A stretch of DNA of 51,004 nt, taken from positions 1 to 51,004 of the forward strand of contig JAEVZU010000277.1 in NCBI GenBank assembly GCA_023392075.1. The letters are read 5' to 3'. How positions within the stretch are numbered: the first letter of the stretch is position 1; each line of letters begins with the position of its first letter. This document shows positions 40,142-48,296 of this stretch, in pieces. The notes under the pieces are model-generated. The model did no database searches, was not told where the DNA came from, and saw nothing but the letters and a program-made list of their open reading frames with translations. Source of the DNA: Bacillota bacterium (GTDB lineage: Bacteria > Bacillota > Clostridia > Acetivibrionales > DSM-1351). The translations under genes were made by a program, and so were the position numbers.

Positions 40142-41050
40142 TCAGCAATCCCCCAGATTTCTTTGATTTTGTACTATAATATCGGCAAGCTTTTCTCCAA
40201 GAGAGACGGCTTGCTGCTTTTCTCCTTCAACCGCTGCCTTTAAAACTGCCCTGCCGTCGTTTACTGCCAGCATTCCGGCAATTTTCATTTCATTGCCGCT
40301 GATAACCGCATGTGCCGCAATGGGTGTGCTGCAGCCGCCGTTAAGACGGACCATGAAGCTCCTTTCTGCTTCCAGGGCCAACCAGGTGTCGGGGCTGTTT
40401 ATTGAATTTACAAGCTCCTGCATTTTTCCGCCCTTCTTAACCTGAACACCTAGTATACCCTGCCCTATGGCAGGAATCATCTCCTCAACAGGAAAACAGC
40501 AGCTGCATTTTTCCGAAAGCCCCAGTCTTTTCAGGCCCGCTGCTGCAAGAACTATGGCATCATATTCACCTGCCGCAAGTTTATCCAGCCTGGTAAGAAC
40601 GTTACCTCTCAACTGCCGTACGGAAAGGTCAGGTCTTAAAGCAAGCAGCTGTATCTCACGGCGGATGCTGCTTGTGCCTACTGCTGCCCCAAGCCTCAGT
40701 TCCTTCAGGCTCAGGCCGTCTGTTGTCACTAAAACATCCCGGGGATCTTCCCTCCCGGAAACAGCAGCAATTATCAATTGCTCCGGCATTACGGCAGGCA
40801 TATCCTTCATACTGTGAACTGCCATATCAATTTTATCTTCAAGGAGTGCATTTTCTATTTCATTGACAAACAAGCCTTTTCCGCCTATCAGATCAAGCCT
40901 CGTATCCAGAAGAATATCACCCCTGGTTTTCATTCCCACAAGCTCAAACTTAAGTTCGGGGAACCTGCTTCCCAGCAGATTTACCATCAGTCTGCTCTGT
41001 GCAATCGCAAGTGCACTTTCACGGGTTCCCACCCTTATGATTCCATTCAT
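40142..41050 (-). CDS. hemC: Hydroxymethylbilane synthase (porphobilinogen deaminase)
   Basis: Joins four porphobilinogens into hydroxymethylbilane. The 302 residues start MNGIIRVGTRESALAIAQSR and include VHSMKDMPAVMP, VGTSSIRREIQLLALRPDL, QLRGNVLTRLDKL and the dipyrromethane-cofactor cysteine in RLNGGCSTPIAAHA. I chose the ATG at 41050, which has GGAGG 14-18 bases upstream and starts directly at the conserved block; the longer frame would overlap the upstream gene with foreign sequence. Operon member. Confidence 0.96.
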   Translation of the reverse strand: MNGIIRVGTRESALAIAQSRLMVNLLGSRFPELKFELVGMKTRGDILLDTRLDLIGGKGLFVNEIENALLEDKIDMAVHSMKDMPAVMPEQLIIAAVSGREDPRDVLVTTDGLSLKELRLGAAVGTSSIRREIQLLALRPDLSVRQLRGNVLTRLDKLAAGEYDAIVLAAAGLKRLGLSEKCSCCFPVEEMIPAIGQGILGVQVKKGGKMQELVNSINSPDTWLALEAERSFMVRLNGGCSTPIAAHAVISGNEMKIAGMLAVNDGRAVLKAAVEGEKQQAVSLGEKLADIIVQNQRNLGDC

Positions 41051-41084
41051 AGTCCAGCCTGCCTCCAATAAATAATTTATCCGG

Positions 41085-41714
41085 TTAATCAAATTTCTCT
41101 TTGTACCGTTGCAGTACCTCATCTAATGCCTGAGGAGTAATTTCGCCCTTTGAATAGAACTCCTCAAGAACATTCCGCAGTACCTGCTCTTTTTCAGGCT
41201 GTGTCAGGCAGCTTTTGCGCACCCTGCTTCTGAAACCGGCAAGCATTTCTACAATTTCGGAATAATCTTCCTGAAATACCTCTTCCAAAATTTTTCTGAT
41301 TTTTTTTGAAAGGGCGGGATATACGCCCGATGTTGATATTCCCATTGTTAATGGTCCTCTTTTAACTATTGACGGAAATATAAATGTACATTTTTCAGGA
41401 TCATCAACAACATTTACAGGTATATTTTTATTTAAGGCATCTTCATATACCAGTTCATTTGTTTCTATTGATGAAGTGGCAGCCACAACCAGGTAAGCCT
41501 CATTAATATCATTTTTTGTATATGTTCTTTTTATAATTTTTAATTTATCCTGCTTTTCCAGCTCAATTAGTGAGCTGCATACTTCAGGAGCAATAATAAT
41601 TATATCGGCTTCAAACCGCAGCAATATTTCAGCTTTTCTGTATGCAATTCCGCCCCCGCCCACTATTAAGCACCGCTTTCCCTTGAGGTCAACATACATT
41701 GGGAACATAGCCAT
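41085..41714 (-). CDS. Precorrin-2 dehydrogenase (siroheme synthase N-terminal type)
   Basis: NAD-dependent enzyme (CysG-N/Met8/SirC type) oxidising precorrin-2 to sirohydrochlorin. The 209 residues begin MAMFPMYVDLKGKRCLIVGGGGIAYRK with the GGGGIA Rossmann motif. Then come VVAATSSIETNELVYEDALNKNIPVNVVDDPEKCTFIFPSIVKRGPLTMGISTSGVYPAL, all family hallmarks, and a C-terminal dimerisation domain. Whether it also chelates iron is not readable. Together with the cobA domain it delivers siroheme to the sulfite reductase encoded upstream. Confidence 0.94.
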   Translation of the reverse strand: MAMFPMYVDLKGKRCLIVGGGGIAYRKAEILLRFEADIIIIAPEVCSSLIELEKQDKLKIIKRTYTKNDINEAYLVVAATSSIETNELVYEDALNKNIPVNVVDDPEKCTFIFPSIVKRGPLTMGISTSGVYPALSKKIRKILEEVFQEDYSEIVEMLAGFRSRVRKSCLTQPEKEQVLRNVLEEFYSKGEITPQALDEVLQRYKEKFD

Positions 41715-41745
41715 TATTCAGTTACCCCCGTTTTATAATGCATAA

Positions 41746-41776
41746 CAATATACGTTATACGTTTTAGATGTTAAAG
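41746..41776. repeat. Degraded end of the 35-kb MITE family
   Basis: ACAATATACGTT and TTTTAGATGTTAAAGAC, here separated by a few bases, match the left end of the element at 35061-35242 read in reverse. It lies in the hemA / precorrin-2 dehydrogenase gap, so it may have entered the operon and then decayed or been excised. Confidence 0.5.
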
Positions 41777-41831
41777 ACGTCCTTTCGAAAAATCCACTCC
41801 AGCTTATGCACCCAATATGCAGAATATTGTA

Positions 41832-42869
41832 CTAGGCAAAAGTATTTCTACTATTGTACCATCTCATAAACTCATGGATATGGCAGTTGATTTGCTCATT
41901 AATATATTCAAAATCAAACAGCTTTTCCTTACCTGAATCTGATGGCTTGGTATTCTTTAACTGGTCTATATTATACAGTTTCACACTGTCAAGTTTTCCT
42001 ATTGCTTCGTCAAAATCCCTTGGTACTGCCAGGTCTATAAACAGACGTGTTTTTTCCCTATCCTTCATCGTTTCTTCCAGCATATCCAGCGTAACTGTGT
42101 AATGCGGGCTTGAGGTAGCGCCAATAACAACATCGGATTTATCAATATATGAATATCTGTCATTATAATCCACGGTCACAACAATATTATCACTTTGTGT
42201 GCGCTCTTCCGCAACCGCCGTATTCCTCTTTGTCATGATAATATTTCTGACACCTCTTTCAAGCAGCATTTTCCACACTGTTTTCCCTATTTCCCCGGAG
42301 CCTATAATAAGAATTTTTTTACCGGCCAGCTCCTGTTTATACAGCTCTTCAAGCAATTGCCCCACCTGTCCTGCAACCGAAGAGACCTTCTTAATGGCTA
42401 TTCCCCTGGTTTTGATCTTTTTTGATGAAGTAACGGCAAGCCTTGACAAGGTATTTAAAACAGCCTGGGAAGTTCCGTATTTCATGGATATTTCATAGGC
42501 TTTTCTGAATTGACCCAATATCTGATCCTCACCAAGTATCATTGAATCCATACCTGAAGCAACTTTCATAATATGCCTGATTGCATTAATCCCTTCATAT
42601 ACGTAAAAGTATTTCTTCATTTTATAAATGTCAAGTCCCTTCAGATGACAGAAGTTTTTTTCGACATTTGCCATATCCACACGCGAATCTTCTGAAAAAA
42701 CATGTATTTCAGTCCGGTTGCAGGTTGAGAGAATAGCACATTCCGAAACTCCCTCCGTTTTTTTTATTCCGGAAAGTATTTCTTTGTATTCGTCCGGCCC
42801 CATACTGAATCTTTCCCGTATTTCTACCGGTGCCGTCTTGTAATTGACCCCAACAACGTATATTCTCAT
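41832..42869 (-). CDS. hemA: Glutamyl-tRNA reductase
   Basis: First committed enzyme of the C5 tetrapyrrole route: reduces glutamyl-tRNA to glutamate-1-semialdehyde. The 345 residues start MRIYVVGVNYKTAPVEIRERF, with the catalytic cysteine at residue 50 in ILSTCNRTEIHVF, then EDQILGQFRKAYE and the NADPH domain KILIIGSGEIGKTVWKML. It is shorter than the usual 420 because the C-terminal dimerisation domain is reduced, as seen in other Clostridia. It heads the hem row: hemA, precorrin-2 dehydrogenase, hemC, cobA-hemD, hemB, hemL. Confidence 0.95.
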   Translation of the reverse strand: MRIYVVGVNYKTAPVEIRERFSMGPDEYKEILSGIKKTEGVSECAILSTCNRTEIHVFSEDSRVDMANVEKNFCHLKGLDIYKMKKYFYVYEGINAIRHIMKVASGMDSMILGEDQILGQFRKAYEISMKYGTSQAVLNTLSRLAVTSSKKIKTRGIAIKKVSSVAGQVGQLLEELYKQELAGKKILIIGSGEIGKTVWKMLLERGVRNIIMTKRNTAVAEERTQSDNIVVTVDYNDRYSYIDKSDVVIGATSSPHYTVTLDMLEETMKDREKTRLFIDLAVPRDFDEAIGKLDSVKLYNIDQLKNTKPSDSGKEKLFDFEYINEQINCHIHEFMRWYNSRNTFA

Positions 42870-42953
42870 TTATCCTCCATAGTGCCCAATGTGCCAGATA
42901 AATTTTATCTATGGCCTTGCCCGCTAAAAAATATTTAACGGTTAAACAATATA

Positions 42954-42982
42954 ATCAGTGGAGGCTTGATACCCCCACTGAT
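42954..42982 (-). terminator. Hairpin between the flavoprotein gene and hemA
   Basis: Stem ATCAGTGG(AGG) / (CCC)CCACTGAT with an 8-10-base loop; on the minus strand the tail is only ATTATATTG, so terminator strength is doubtful. It lies in the 298-base gap 42870-43167, downstream of the likely hemA promoter, and may instead be a leader structure of hemA. Confidence 0.45.
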
Positions 42983-43041
42983 GCATATTTATTTATTTAA
43001 ATTTGTCCAGCTGTAATTGTTGTTCAACTTATAAGATAACT

Positions 43042-43069
43042 ATTATAACTAATTACCTTTAAAATTCAA
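43042..43069 (-). promoter_or_regulatory. Possible hemA promoter
   Basis: TTGAAT (complement of 43064-43069), 16-base spacer, TATAAT (complement of 43042-43047), on the minus strand. This predicts a long hemA leader of about 165 bases that would include the hairpin at 42954-42982. Confidence 0.38.
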
Positions 43070-43167
43070 AATATTTAAATTCGTTGTATTGGTTAAATTT
43101 ACTTCCAATTTTGCAATTAGCAGAATTATGTTGATTATACCGGTACTCGAGTACAACTTCAAGCAAT

Positions 43168-44064
43168 CTATTTTGCTTCTGCTCTTGCATTTTTTTCTCT
43201 CACAAGTTCAATTATTTTTCTTGCCGCCATTGCTCCCTGCCCAACCGCAGTAGATACCTGCTTGAAGCCTCCGGTACAGTCACCTGCGGCAAATAATCCT
43301 GGTATATTGGTTTTCTGATCCTTATCAACCGGTATTGATGCACCCTCTGTAATTACACCAAGCTTTCTGGCAAAATCGCTGCTTGATGCACTGTCATTGG
43401 CAATAAAAATTCCGTCAAGCTTTTCAGCAGTGCCATCTGAAAAATGAATTCTTTCAAGATAATCCTTGCCTTCCAGCTTCAGAATGGTCTTGTCAACTAT
43501 ATTGAACTTTTCATGCAATCTGCTGTAATCACCGCTGTATTCAAGCTCCATGCCGTTTGTATAAATTGTTATGTTTGAAGTGAAGGGTTTAAGTTCTTCG
43601 GCCTCATGAACGGCAAAATCCTTATGGCCAAGTACACCAACCTTAAGATTTCTGTAGAAAAAACCGTCACAGGTAGTACAGTAGCTTACTCCTATCCCTT
43701 CCAGTTCTTTAAGACCCTCGAGGTTCAGTTTCTTCTGAGGCTGTCCCGTGGCAAGGAGAACGGTTTTTCCTGTATAGCTTTTTTCTGTGGTTATGACTTC
43801 AAAATTCTCATTTTGGTTCACTCCCAGAACTTCTTCCTCCGCTATATCAGCTCCAAGCCGTTTGGCCTGAAGTTCTCCCGCTTTTAAAAGCTCACTTCCG
43901 CTGATTGCTTCGGTAAATCCAAAATAATTCTCGATTTTATGCGCCCTTAGCAATTCACTGTTGTTTTTCCCTATCACCAGTGTTTTAAGGTTTGCACGAA
44001 CTGTGTACAGCGCTGCCGATAACCCGGCCGGCCCCTTCCCCACAATAATCACATCGTAAATCAT
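43168..44064 (-). CDS. Thioredoxin-reductase-like flavoprotein with degenerate NADPH site
   Basis: A 298-residue protein of the TrxB/AhpF fold: FAD motif IVGKGPAGLSAALY at the N-terminus, redox-active SYCTTCDG in the middle, and C-terminal FAD block TNIPGLFAAGDCTGGFKQV. In normal TrxB the second nucleotide motif reads GGGDSAxEEA followed by HRRxxFR; here it is GVLGHKDFAVHEA and the HRR motif is missing. That pattern recalls the ferredoxin-dependent flavin thioredoxin reductases of Clostridia. ATG at 44064 with GGAGGTTAAT. It follows the sulfur operon. Confidence 0.82.
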   Translation of the reverse strand: MIYDVIIVGKGPAGLSAALYTVRANLKTLVIGKNNSELLRAHKIENYFGFTEAISGSELLKAGELQAKRLGADIAEEEVLGVNQNENFEVITTEKSYTGKTVLLATGQPQKKLNLEGLKELEGIGVSYCTTCDGFFYRNLKVGVLGHKDFAVHEAEELKPFTSNITIYTNGMELEYSGDYSRLHEKFNIVDKTILKLEGKDYLERIHFSDGTAEKLDGIFIANDSASSSDFARKLGVITEGASIPVDKDQKTNIPGLFAAGDCTGGFKQVSTAVGQGAMAARKIIELVREKNARAEAK

Positions 44065-44100
44065 ATTAACCTCCATGAGCCACATTTGGTGGCCACAAAA
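44065..44100 (-). promoter_or_regulatory. Recurrent hairpin leader, copy 2 (flavoprotein)
   Basis: Minus-strand hairpin GCCAC-loop-GTGGC followed by TCATGGAGGTTAATATG. Similarity with copy 1 extends about 40 bases. The wider spacer 44101-44160 also holds GGAGGTTAATTGGCCATG on the plus strand and a GGCCAT-GTT-ATGGCC palindrome over the metY-like stop. Confidence 0.5.
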
Positions 44101-44160
44101 TGTAATGAAACCTATATCCTTTATTCCAATGTGGCGAATAAAGGAGGTTAATTGGCCATG

Positions 44161-45399
44161 TTATGGCCTTGACATCTTCTCCAAGGCCTGTTCAAAATCT
44201 TCCCTGATATCTTCAAAATCTTCTATACCAACACTGATACGGATAAGATCGTCATACACACCCATCTTCTCCATTTCCTCAATGGTATTGGTTGCATAAA
44301 TAGTAGATGCTGGATGGATGACAAGTGTTCTGACATCACCGATATTTGACAGGTTATAGGCATATTTTAAGGAATTTATGAGCTTGAAGGCTTTTTCCTT
44401 TGAACCCACCCTTATTGTCAGAATAGCACCGAATTTATCTCCAAACTGTTTACCCGCAACTTCAAAATCCTGAGAAGCTTCCAGGCCCGGATAATTCACT
44501 GCGGTTACCCTGGGGTGGCTCTGAAGTACACTGGCCAGCTGCAATGCGTTGCTGCAGAGACGGTCCATTCTCAAAGCCATGGTTTCCAGACCAAGGCTGC
44601 AGAGGTAGGCATTAAAAGGTGCCATACATGCACCGAAGTCTTTAAATAATGTCTTTCTGAGTTTTGCATGATACACAAACCCTCCGAATTTTTTATAAGC
44701 GTTCAGTGAAGGAAATTTTTCAAAATCCCATTTGAACTTTCCTCCGTCAACAATAATTCCTCCGATGGAATTTCCGCTGCCATTGATATATTTTGACGTT
44801 GAATGAATGACAATATCTGCTCCAAGTTCAAAAGGCTTTACCAAATAAGGAGTAGTAACCGTATTGTCAACAACAAGCGGTATTCCATGGCTGTGGGCCA
44901 GCCGGGAAAGCTCCTTGATATCGTATACATCCAGCTTCGGGTTTCCTATGGTCTCGATATATATGGCTCTGGTCCTGTCATTAATAATTTCTTCAAAACT
45001 TTCAGCAGAATTATCTTTTGCATATCTTGCAGTAATGCCGAAATCCTCAAAACAACCGAACAGTGAATATGTACCTCCAAAAATTCCGCTTCCGGAGACT
45101 ATTTCCTCCCCGCTCCTTACAATATTCAGCAATGCAAGAGTAACTGCCGCCATGCCGGACGAGCATGCTACGGAACCGACACCGCCCTCCAGAAAATTTA
45201 TCCTCTTTTCAAAAGCTTCAATGGTCGGGTTGCTGATTCTGGTATACAGAAAGCCGGGTTCACGTCCCTTAAAAATGTTTTCCAGCTTTTCAGCAGTTTC
45301 CTGTTCAAAGGCGGAAGACTGGTAAATGGGAACTGTGGTAGCTCCGGTTTTACTGTCTGCCCCAAATTCACCATGTAAAAGTGCAGTATTGAATTTCAT
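44161..45399 (-). CDS. O-acetylhomoserine sulfhydrylase-type PLP enzyme (MetY family)
   Basis: Cys/Met-metabolism PLP enzyme of 412 residues: FNTALLHGEFGADSKTGATTVPIYQSSAFE, LYTRISNPTIEAFEKRI, CSSGMAAVTLALLNI, the PLP lysine in IHSTSKYINGSG, and SNIGDVRTLVIHPAST. These fit O-acetyl-L-homoserine sulfhydrylase (homocysteine from sulfide or a thiocarboxylated carrier); close relatives act on O-acetylserine. The neighbours (carrier, E1, JAMM, TusA, sulfite reductase) favour thiocarboxylate-dependent homocysteine formation as shown for Wolinella. Four bases from tusA, same operon. Confidence 0.88.
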   Translation of the reverse strand: MKFNTALLHGEFGADSKTGATTVPIYQSSAFEQETAEKLENIFKGREPGFLYTRISNPTIEAFEKRINFLEGGVGSVACSSGMAAVTLALLNIVRSGEEIVSGSGIFGGTYSLFGCFEDFGITARYAKDNSAESFEEIINDRTRAIYIETIGNPKLDVYDIKELSRLAHSHGIPLVVDNTVTTPYLVKPFELGADIVIHSTSKYINGSGNSIGGIIVDGGKFKWDFEKFPSLNAYKKFGGFVYHAKLRKTLFKDFGACMAPFNAYLCSLGLETMALRMDRLCSNALQLASVLQSHPRVTAVNYPGLEASQDFEVAGKQFGDKFGAILTIRVGSKEKAFKLINSLKYAYNLSNIGDVRTLVIHPASTIYATNTIEEMEKMGVYDDLIRISVGIEDFEDIREDFEQALEKMSRP

Positions 45400-45402
45400 T
45401 TT

Positions 45403-45669
45403 TTAAAAACCTCCTAAGCCGCCCTTTTCAACAAACACGGTAAAGGTTCCATCTTCATTGTTAATAACGTTCAGAACCTTATGCCCCTCATCTTTAAAAC
45501 TTCTGGGCACGTTCTGAATAGGTTCTCCCTCATTCATTTTTACTTCAAGTATCTGACCGTCCTCCAATTCCTCCAGGGCAACTTTTGCCTTTACAAAGGT
45601 GATTGGGCAAACCACATCAGTTATATCAACAAAATCATCAGCTTTTATATTTCCCACATTGTCCTCCAA
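45403..45669 (-). CDS. TusA-family sulfur carrier
   Basis: An 88-residue protein with the TusA core: FVDITDVVCPITFVKAKVALEELEDGQILEVKMNEGEP...VPRSFKDEGHKV. The sulfur-carrying cysteine is Cys21 in VVCPI (CPxP in most family members; here CPI). TusA proteins pass persulfide sulfur in tRNA thiolation, molybdenum cofactor or sulfur metabolism. Located between sulfite reductase and the sulfhydrylase gene, it probably passes on sulfide-derived sulfur in this operon. The short glycine-rich end (EKGGLGGF) is unusual. Confidence 0.88.
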   Translation of the reverse strand: MEDNVGNIKADDFVDITDVVCPITFVKAKVALEELEDGQILEVKMNEGEPIQNVPRSFKDEGHKVLNVINNEDGTFTVFVEKGGLGGF

Positions 45670-45702
45670 TCTGAACTAATCGTGTTCACTTTTCAATCTT
45701 AA

Positions 45703-46566
45703 TTACAATACGCTTGCAACTTCCTTCTCAAGCAGTTCCCAGCCCACTCTGTCCACGGTGTTTCTGAAACGCTCGCTGGACTTGCCGTGTTTTTCATAAA
45801 ACTTTAATGTAGTATCCACCACTCTGAAGAGTTCATCAGTTGTGAAAACAATTGGCAGAAGCTTTTTACCTATTGCTATCCTGTTTCCGAACAAACCCCC
45901 GAAGTAAATTATAAATCCGCTGCGGCCTTCCCATGCCCCGGTCGGACAGGCTCTTACACATCTGCCGCAGTAGTTGCAGGCTTCTTCCTTAAAAACGAGC
46001 CTTTTCCCCGCCTTGTCAACGGTTATTGCCTTTTCACGGCATACAGCCTCACATAAACCGCAGAAAGTACAGGCATTTTCTTTCCATTCTACTCTTTCTC
46101 CGCCCTTAACGCCCAGATCGTTTTCCTCGGCTTTAAGACAGTTATTGCAGCAGGCAGTAATTCCGAATTTGAACTTATGAGGAAGTTCCCTGCCGTGATA
46201 ACGTCTGTCAAACTCGTATGCCAGTTTTGTGGAGTCAATAATACCGTTGGGACATATTTCACTGCCCTGACAGGCAGTAATGGTCCTTACCCGTGGTCCG
46301 CAGACTCCCGGCTGCAGGTTTGCTTCGGCAAGTTCAGCCTTGACCTTCTCCACATCTTCCAGCTTTATAAACGGTATTTCTATACTTTGCCTGGAAGTCA
46401 TATGTACATAACCCTGGCCGTATTTTTTTGCTATTTCATGGACCTTCAGCAATTGGTCCGCCTGTATCTGACCGCCGATAATCCCCAGTCTTAACGAAAA
46501 ATTGTCCTTCTGTTTCTGGCGCATAAATCCGCCTTTTTTTAATTCCTTATAATCCACCTGTGCCAT
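45703..46566 (-). CDS. Siroheme / 4Fe-4S sulfite reductase, small single-chain type
   Basis: A 287-residue member of the nitrite/sulfite reductase family. The ferredoxin-like half domain (QADQLLKVHEIAKKYGQGYVHMTSRQSIEIPFI) comes first. The siroheme-[4Fe-4S] ligands follow (TACQGSEICPNG and GITACCNNCLKAEENDLG), and two ferredoxin clusters are inserted (CTFCGLCEAVC, CNYCGRCVRACPTG). It resembles small anaerobic sulfite reductases rather than CysI. It would reduce sulfite to sulfide for the sulfur relay; siroheme comes from the hem row nearby. Confidence 0.9.
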   Translation of the reverse strand: MAQVDYKELKKGGFMRQKQKDNFSLRLGIIGGQIQADQLLKVHEIAKKYGQGYVHMTSRQSIEIPFIKLEDVEKVKAELAEANLQPGVCGPRVRTITACQGSEICPNGIIDSTKLAYEFDRRYHGRELPHKFKFGITACCNNCLKAEENDLGVKGGERVEWKENACTFCGLCEAVCREKAITVDKAGKRLVFKEEACNYCGRCVRACPTGAWEGRSGFIIYFGGLFGNRIAIGKKLLPIVFTTDELFRVVDTTLKFYEKHGKSSERFRNTVDRVGWELLEKEVASVL

Positions 46567-46587
46567 ATAATCTCCCCTTTACGCGCA

Positions 46588-47004
46588 CTATTCACCTTCT
46601 ATGATTAGTTTTTCTTCACTGACGTCACTCTTGCTGATGCTGAAGCTTTTTAAAACAATATTCCTGTCATCCATCAGAGATATTATGAAATAGCTGGCTT
46701 CAGGATCAAAAGCAAGTCTTTTGTCTTCTTCCGAAGGCCTTGAAGGTGAAGCCGGATGACTGTGAAAGTTTCCCAGCATGAGCCATCCGTTATTTCTCAT
46801 ATCCTTAACAGCGGCAAACTGCTCTTTCGGATCCATGGAAAAATGCTCAGGGCTATGGTCTGTGTTGGTAAGCAGGTATACTTTTCTGACATATTTAATA
46901 TCATTTTCAACTATGCCGCCGAGCAGCCCGCATGCTTCATCAGGGACAGCCTGCATGGAATGATCCAATATTTCTTTATATTGTTTTTGAGTAATTACAA
47001 TCAA
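46588..47004 (-). CDS. JAMM/MPN metallopeptidase (Mec+/HcyD-like)
   Basis: Zinc peptidase of 138 residues with the JAMM motif: Glu23 in PDEACGLLGG and HSHPASPSRPSEED at 81-94 (His81, His83, Asp94). The bacterial Mec/HcyD branch trims C-terminal residues or amino acids from ThiS-like sulfur carriers. In this operon the carrier gene (48056-48271) encodes GGG followed by AAGK, so trimming to a Gly-Gly end is required before activation. Lies between the sulfite reductase and E1 genes. Confidence 0.88.
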   Translation of the reverse strand: MIVITQKQYKEILDHSMQAVPDEACGLLGGIVENDIKYVRKVYLLTNTDHSPEHFSMDPKEQFAAVKDMRNNGWLMLGNFHSHPASPSRPSEEDKRLAFDPEASYFIISLMDDRNIVLKSFSISKSDVSEEKLIIEGE

Positions 47005-47172
47005 TTATAGCACCACCCTCCATATTAGAAACCAGAAACCTGTTTGTACTTTATAGTAGCATAATTTTCTTACCCTTAACATCGATAAAATTTACTTTTT
47101 ACTGTAAATAAATTTCTCTATTCTTATAAGTCTTTATTTATAACGACTTATTGGAATGACCGTTCAACTGAA

Positions 47173-47988
47173 TTAAGTATGCTTTATATCGCAGACTGCC
47201 TGCTCGTAATCAATCAAAGTTTTTATCGACGGATTTTCTCCGCAGACCTGACACTTTTTATTATAAGGCAGATTTATTTTTCGGAATTCCATTTTAAGCG
47301 AATCATAGGTTAACAGCTTGCCTGTAAGCAATTCGCCAACTCCAAGTATATATTTGATTGCTTCTGTTGCCTGTATGGTACCGATTATTCCTCCCATAAC
47401 CCCAAGAACACCGGCCTCCTTGCAGGTCGGCACCGCATTTGCAGGCGGAGGATTCTGAAATACGCATCTGTAGCAGGGTCCCTGACCGGGAACATATGTC
47501 ATGGTCTGACCTTGAAATCTTATGATCCCCGCATGTGAAAAAGGCTTTTGAGTGAGTACGCACGCATCATTTATTAAAAATTTGGCAGGGAAATTGTCTG
47601 TTCCATCAATAATAAAATCATAATCCCTGTCATTAATGATGTCTTTGATGTTGGAAGAACTTACCCATTCCTTGTAGGCAGCCACCTCCACATCCGGATT
47701 CATTTCGTTTATGGTTTCCTTACCCGAAATTACTTTCGGCTTTCCCACATCCTTTGTCAGATGTATTATCTGTCTTTGAAGATTGGACAGCTCAACGGCA
47801 TCAAAGTCTACGAGACCTATGGTACCCACACCTGCCGCAGCCAGAAACATTGCTGCCGGTGCGCCAAGACCTCCGGTGCCGATAATGAGTACCTTTGACT
47901 GAAGCAGCTTCTTCTGCCCCTTAACTCCTACTTCCTTAAGAGTGATATGTCTTGAATACCTTTCAAGCTGATCATTGGAAAAATTCAT
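47173..47988 (-). CDS. ThiF/MoeB-family E1-like carrier-activating enzyme (HcyF-like)
   Basis: A 271-residue adenylyltransferase: RYSRHITLKEVGVKGQKKLL, nucleotide motif IIGTGGLGAPAAMFLAAAGVG, DFDAVELSNLQRQIIH, FIIDGTDNFPAKFLINDAC, then zinc cysteines CYRC and CQVCGE. It would adenylate the C-terminal glycine of the ThiS-like carrier encoded just upstream, so that sulfide can form a thiocarboxylate. It has a hairpin leader before its GGAGGTTAAT. Membership in a sulfur-amino-acid operon, not a thi or moa operon, fixes the likely role. Confidence 0.92.
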   Translation of the reverse strand: MNFSNDQLERYSRHITLKEVGVKGQKKLLQSKVLIIGTGGLGAPAAMFLAAAGVGTIGLVDFDAVELSNLQRQIIHLTKDVGKPKVISGKETINEMNPDVEVAAYKEWVSSSNIKDIINDRDYDFIIDGTDNFPAKFLINDACVLTQKPFSHAGIIRFQGQTMTYVPGQGPCYRCVFQNPPPANAVPTCKEAGVLGVMGGIIGTIQATEAIKYILGVGELLTGKLLTYDSLKMEFRKINLPYNKKCQVCGENPSIKTLIDYEQAVCDIKHT

Positions 47989-48035
47989 ATTAACCTCCGT
48001 GAGCCATATTTATGGTTTTGAGCCGCATATCGGCC
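47989..48035 (-). promoter_or_regulatory. Recurrent hairpin leader, copy 3 (E1 gene)
   Basis: Minus-strand GGCCGATATGCGGCTC, then CCAT-AAAT-ATGGCTCACGGAGGTTAATATG. It combines the GAGCCGCAT and GAGCCATAT versions of the motif in tandem; the last 20 bases are nearly the same as copy 2. Confidence 0.5.
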
Positions 48036-48055
48036 ATAATAATTTGTTTACCCCA

Positions 48056-48271
48056 CTATTTCCCGGCAGCTCCTCCGCCCATGAAGTAAAGGAATTCAAC
48101 AACATCTCCGTCCTTTACCTGCAGTGTTTCAAAATCATCTCTGTTTACAAATTCATCGTTAATCTGAACTGTTACATAATCCTGCATTTCTACATTTTGA
48201 AAACTAAGCAGCTCTTTTACGCTTAATTCCTTTTCAAGTACCACTTCTTTTCCGTTTGCTTTAATTTTCAT
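48056..48271 (-). CDS. ThiS/MoaD-like sulfur carrier with C-terminal extension (HcyS-like)
   Basis: A 71-residue ubiquitin-fold carrier: MKIKANGKEVVLEKELSV, helix KELLSFQNV, YVTVQINDEFVNRDDFETL, then DGDVVEFLYFMGGGAAGK. Active carriers of this family end in Gly-Gly; here Gly65-Gly67 are followed by Ala-Ala-Gly-Lys. Such masked ends are known from the CysO and HcyS systems, where a JAMM peptidase removes the extension; that peptidase gene is two genes downstream. After trimming and adenylation it would carry a thiocarboxylate to the MetY-type enzyme. Confidence 0.9.
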   Translation of the reverse strand: MKIKANGKEVVLEKELSVKELLSFQNVEMQDYVTVQINDEFVNRDDFETLQVKDGDVVEFLYFMGGGAAGK

Positions 48272-48296
48272 AAAAATACCCCCTTAAATATGTTTT

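Noticed and set aside
42870..43167. T-box or riboswitch leader of hemA
   Set aside because: I found no T-box consensus (AGGGTGGNACCGCG) and no conserved riboswitch core, only one hairpin and a possible promoter.
47173..48271. Thiamine (ThiS-ThiF) or molybdopterin (MoaD-MoeB) biosynthesis
   Set aside because: No thi or moa/moe genes are adjacent, whereas sulfate activation, sulfite reduction, a JAMM peptidase and a MetY-type enzyme are, and the carrier has a masked C-terminus.
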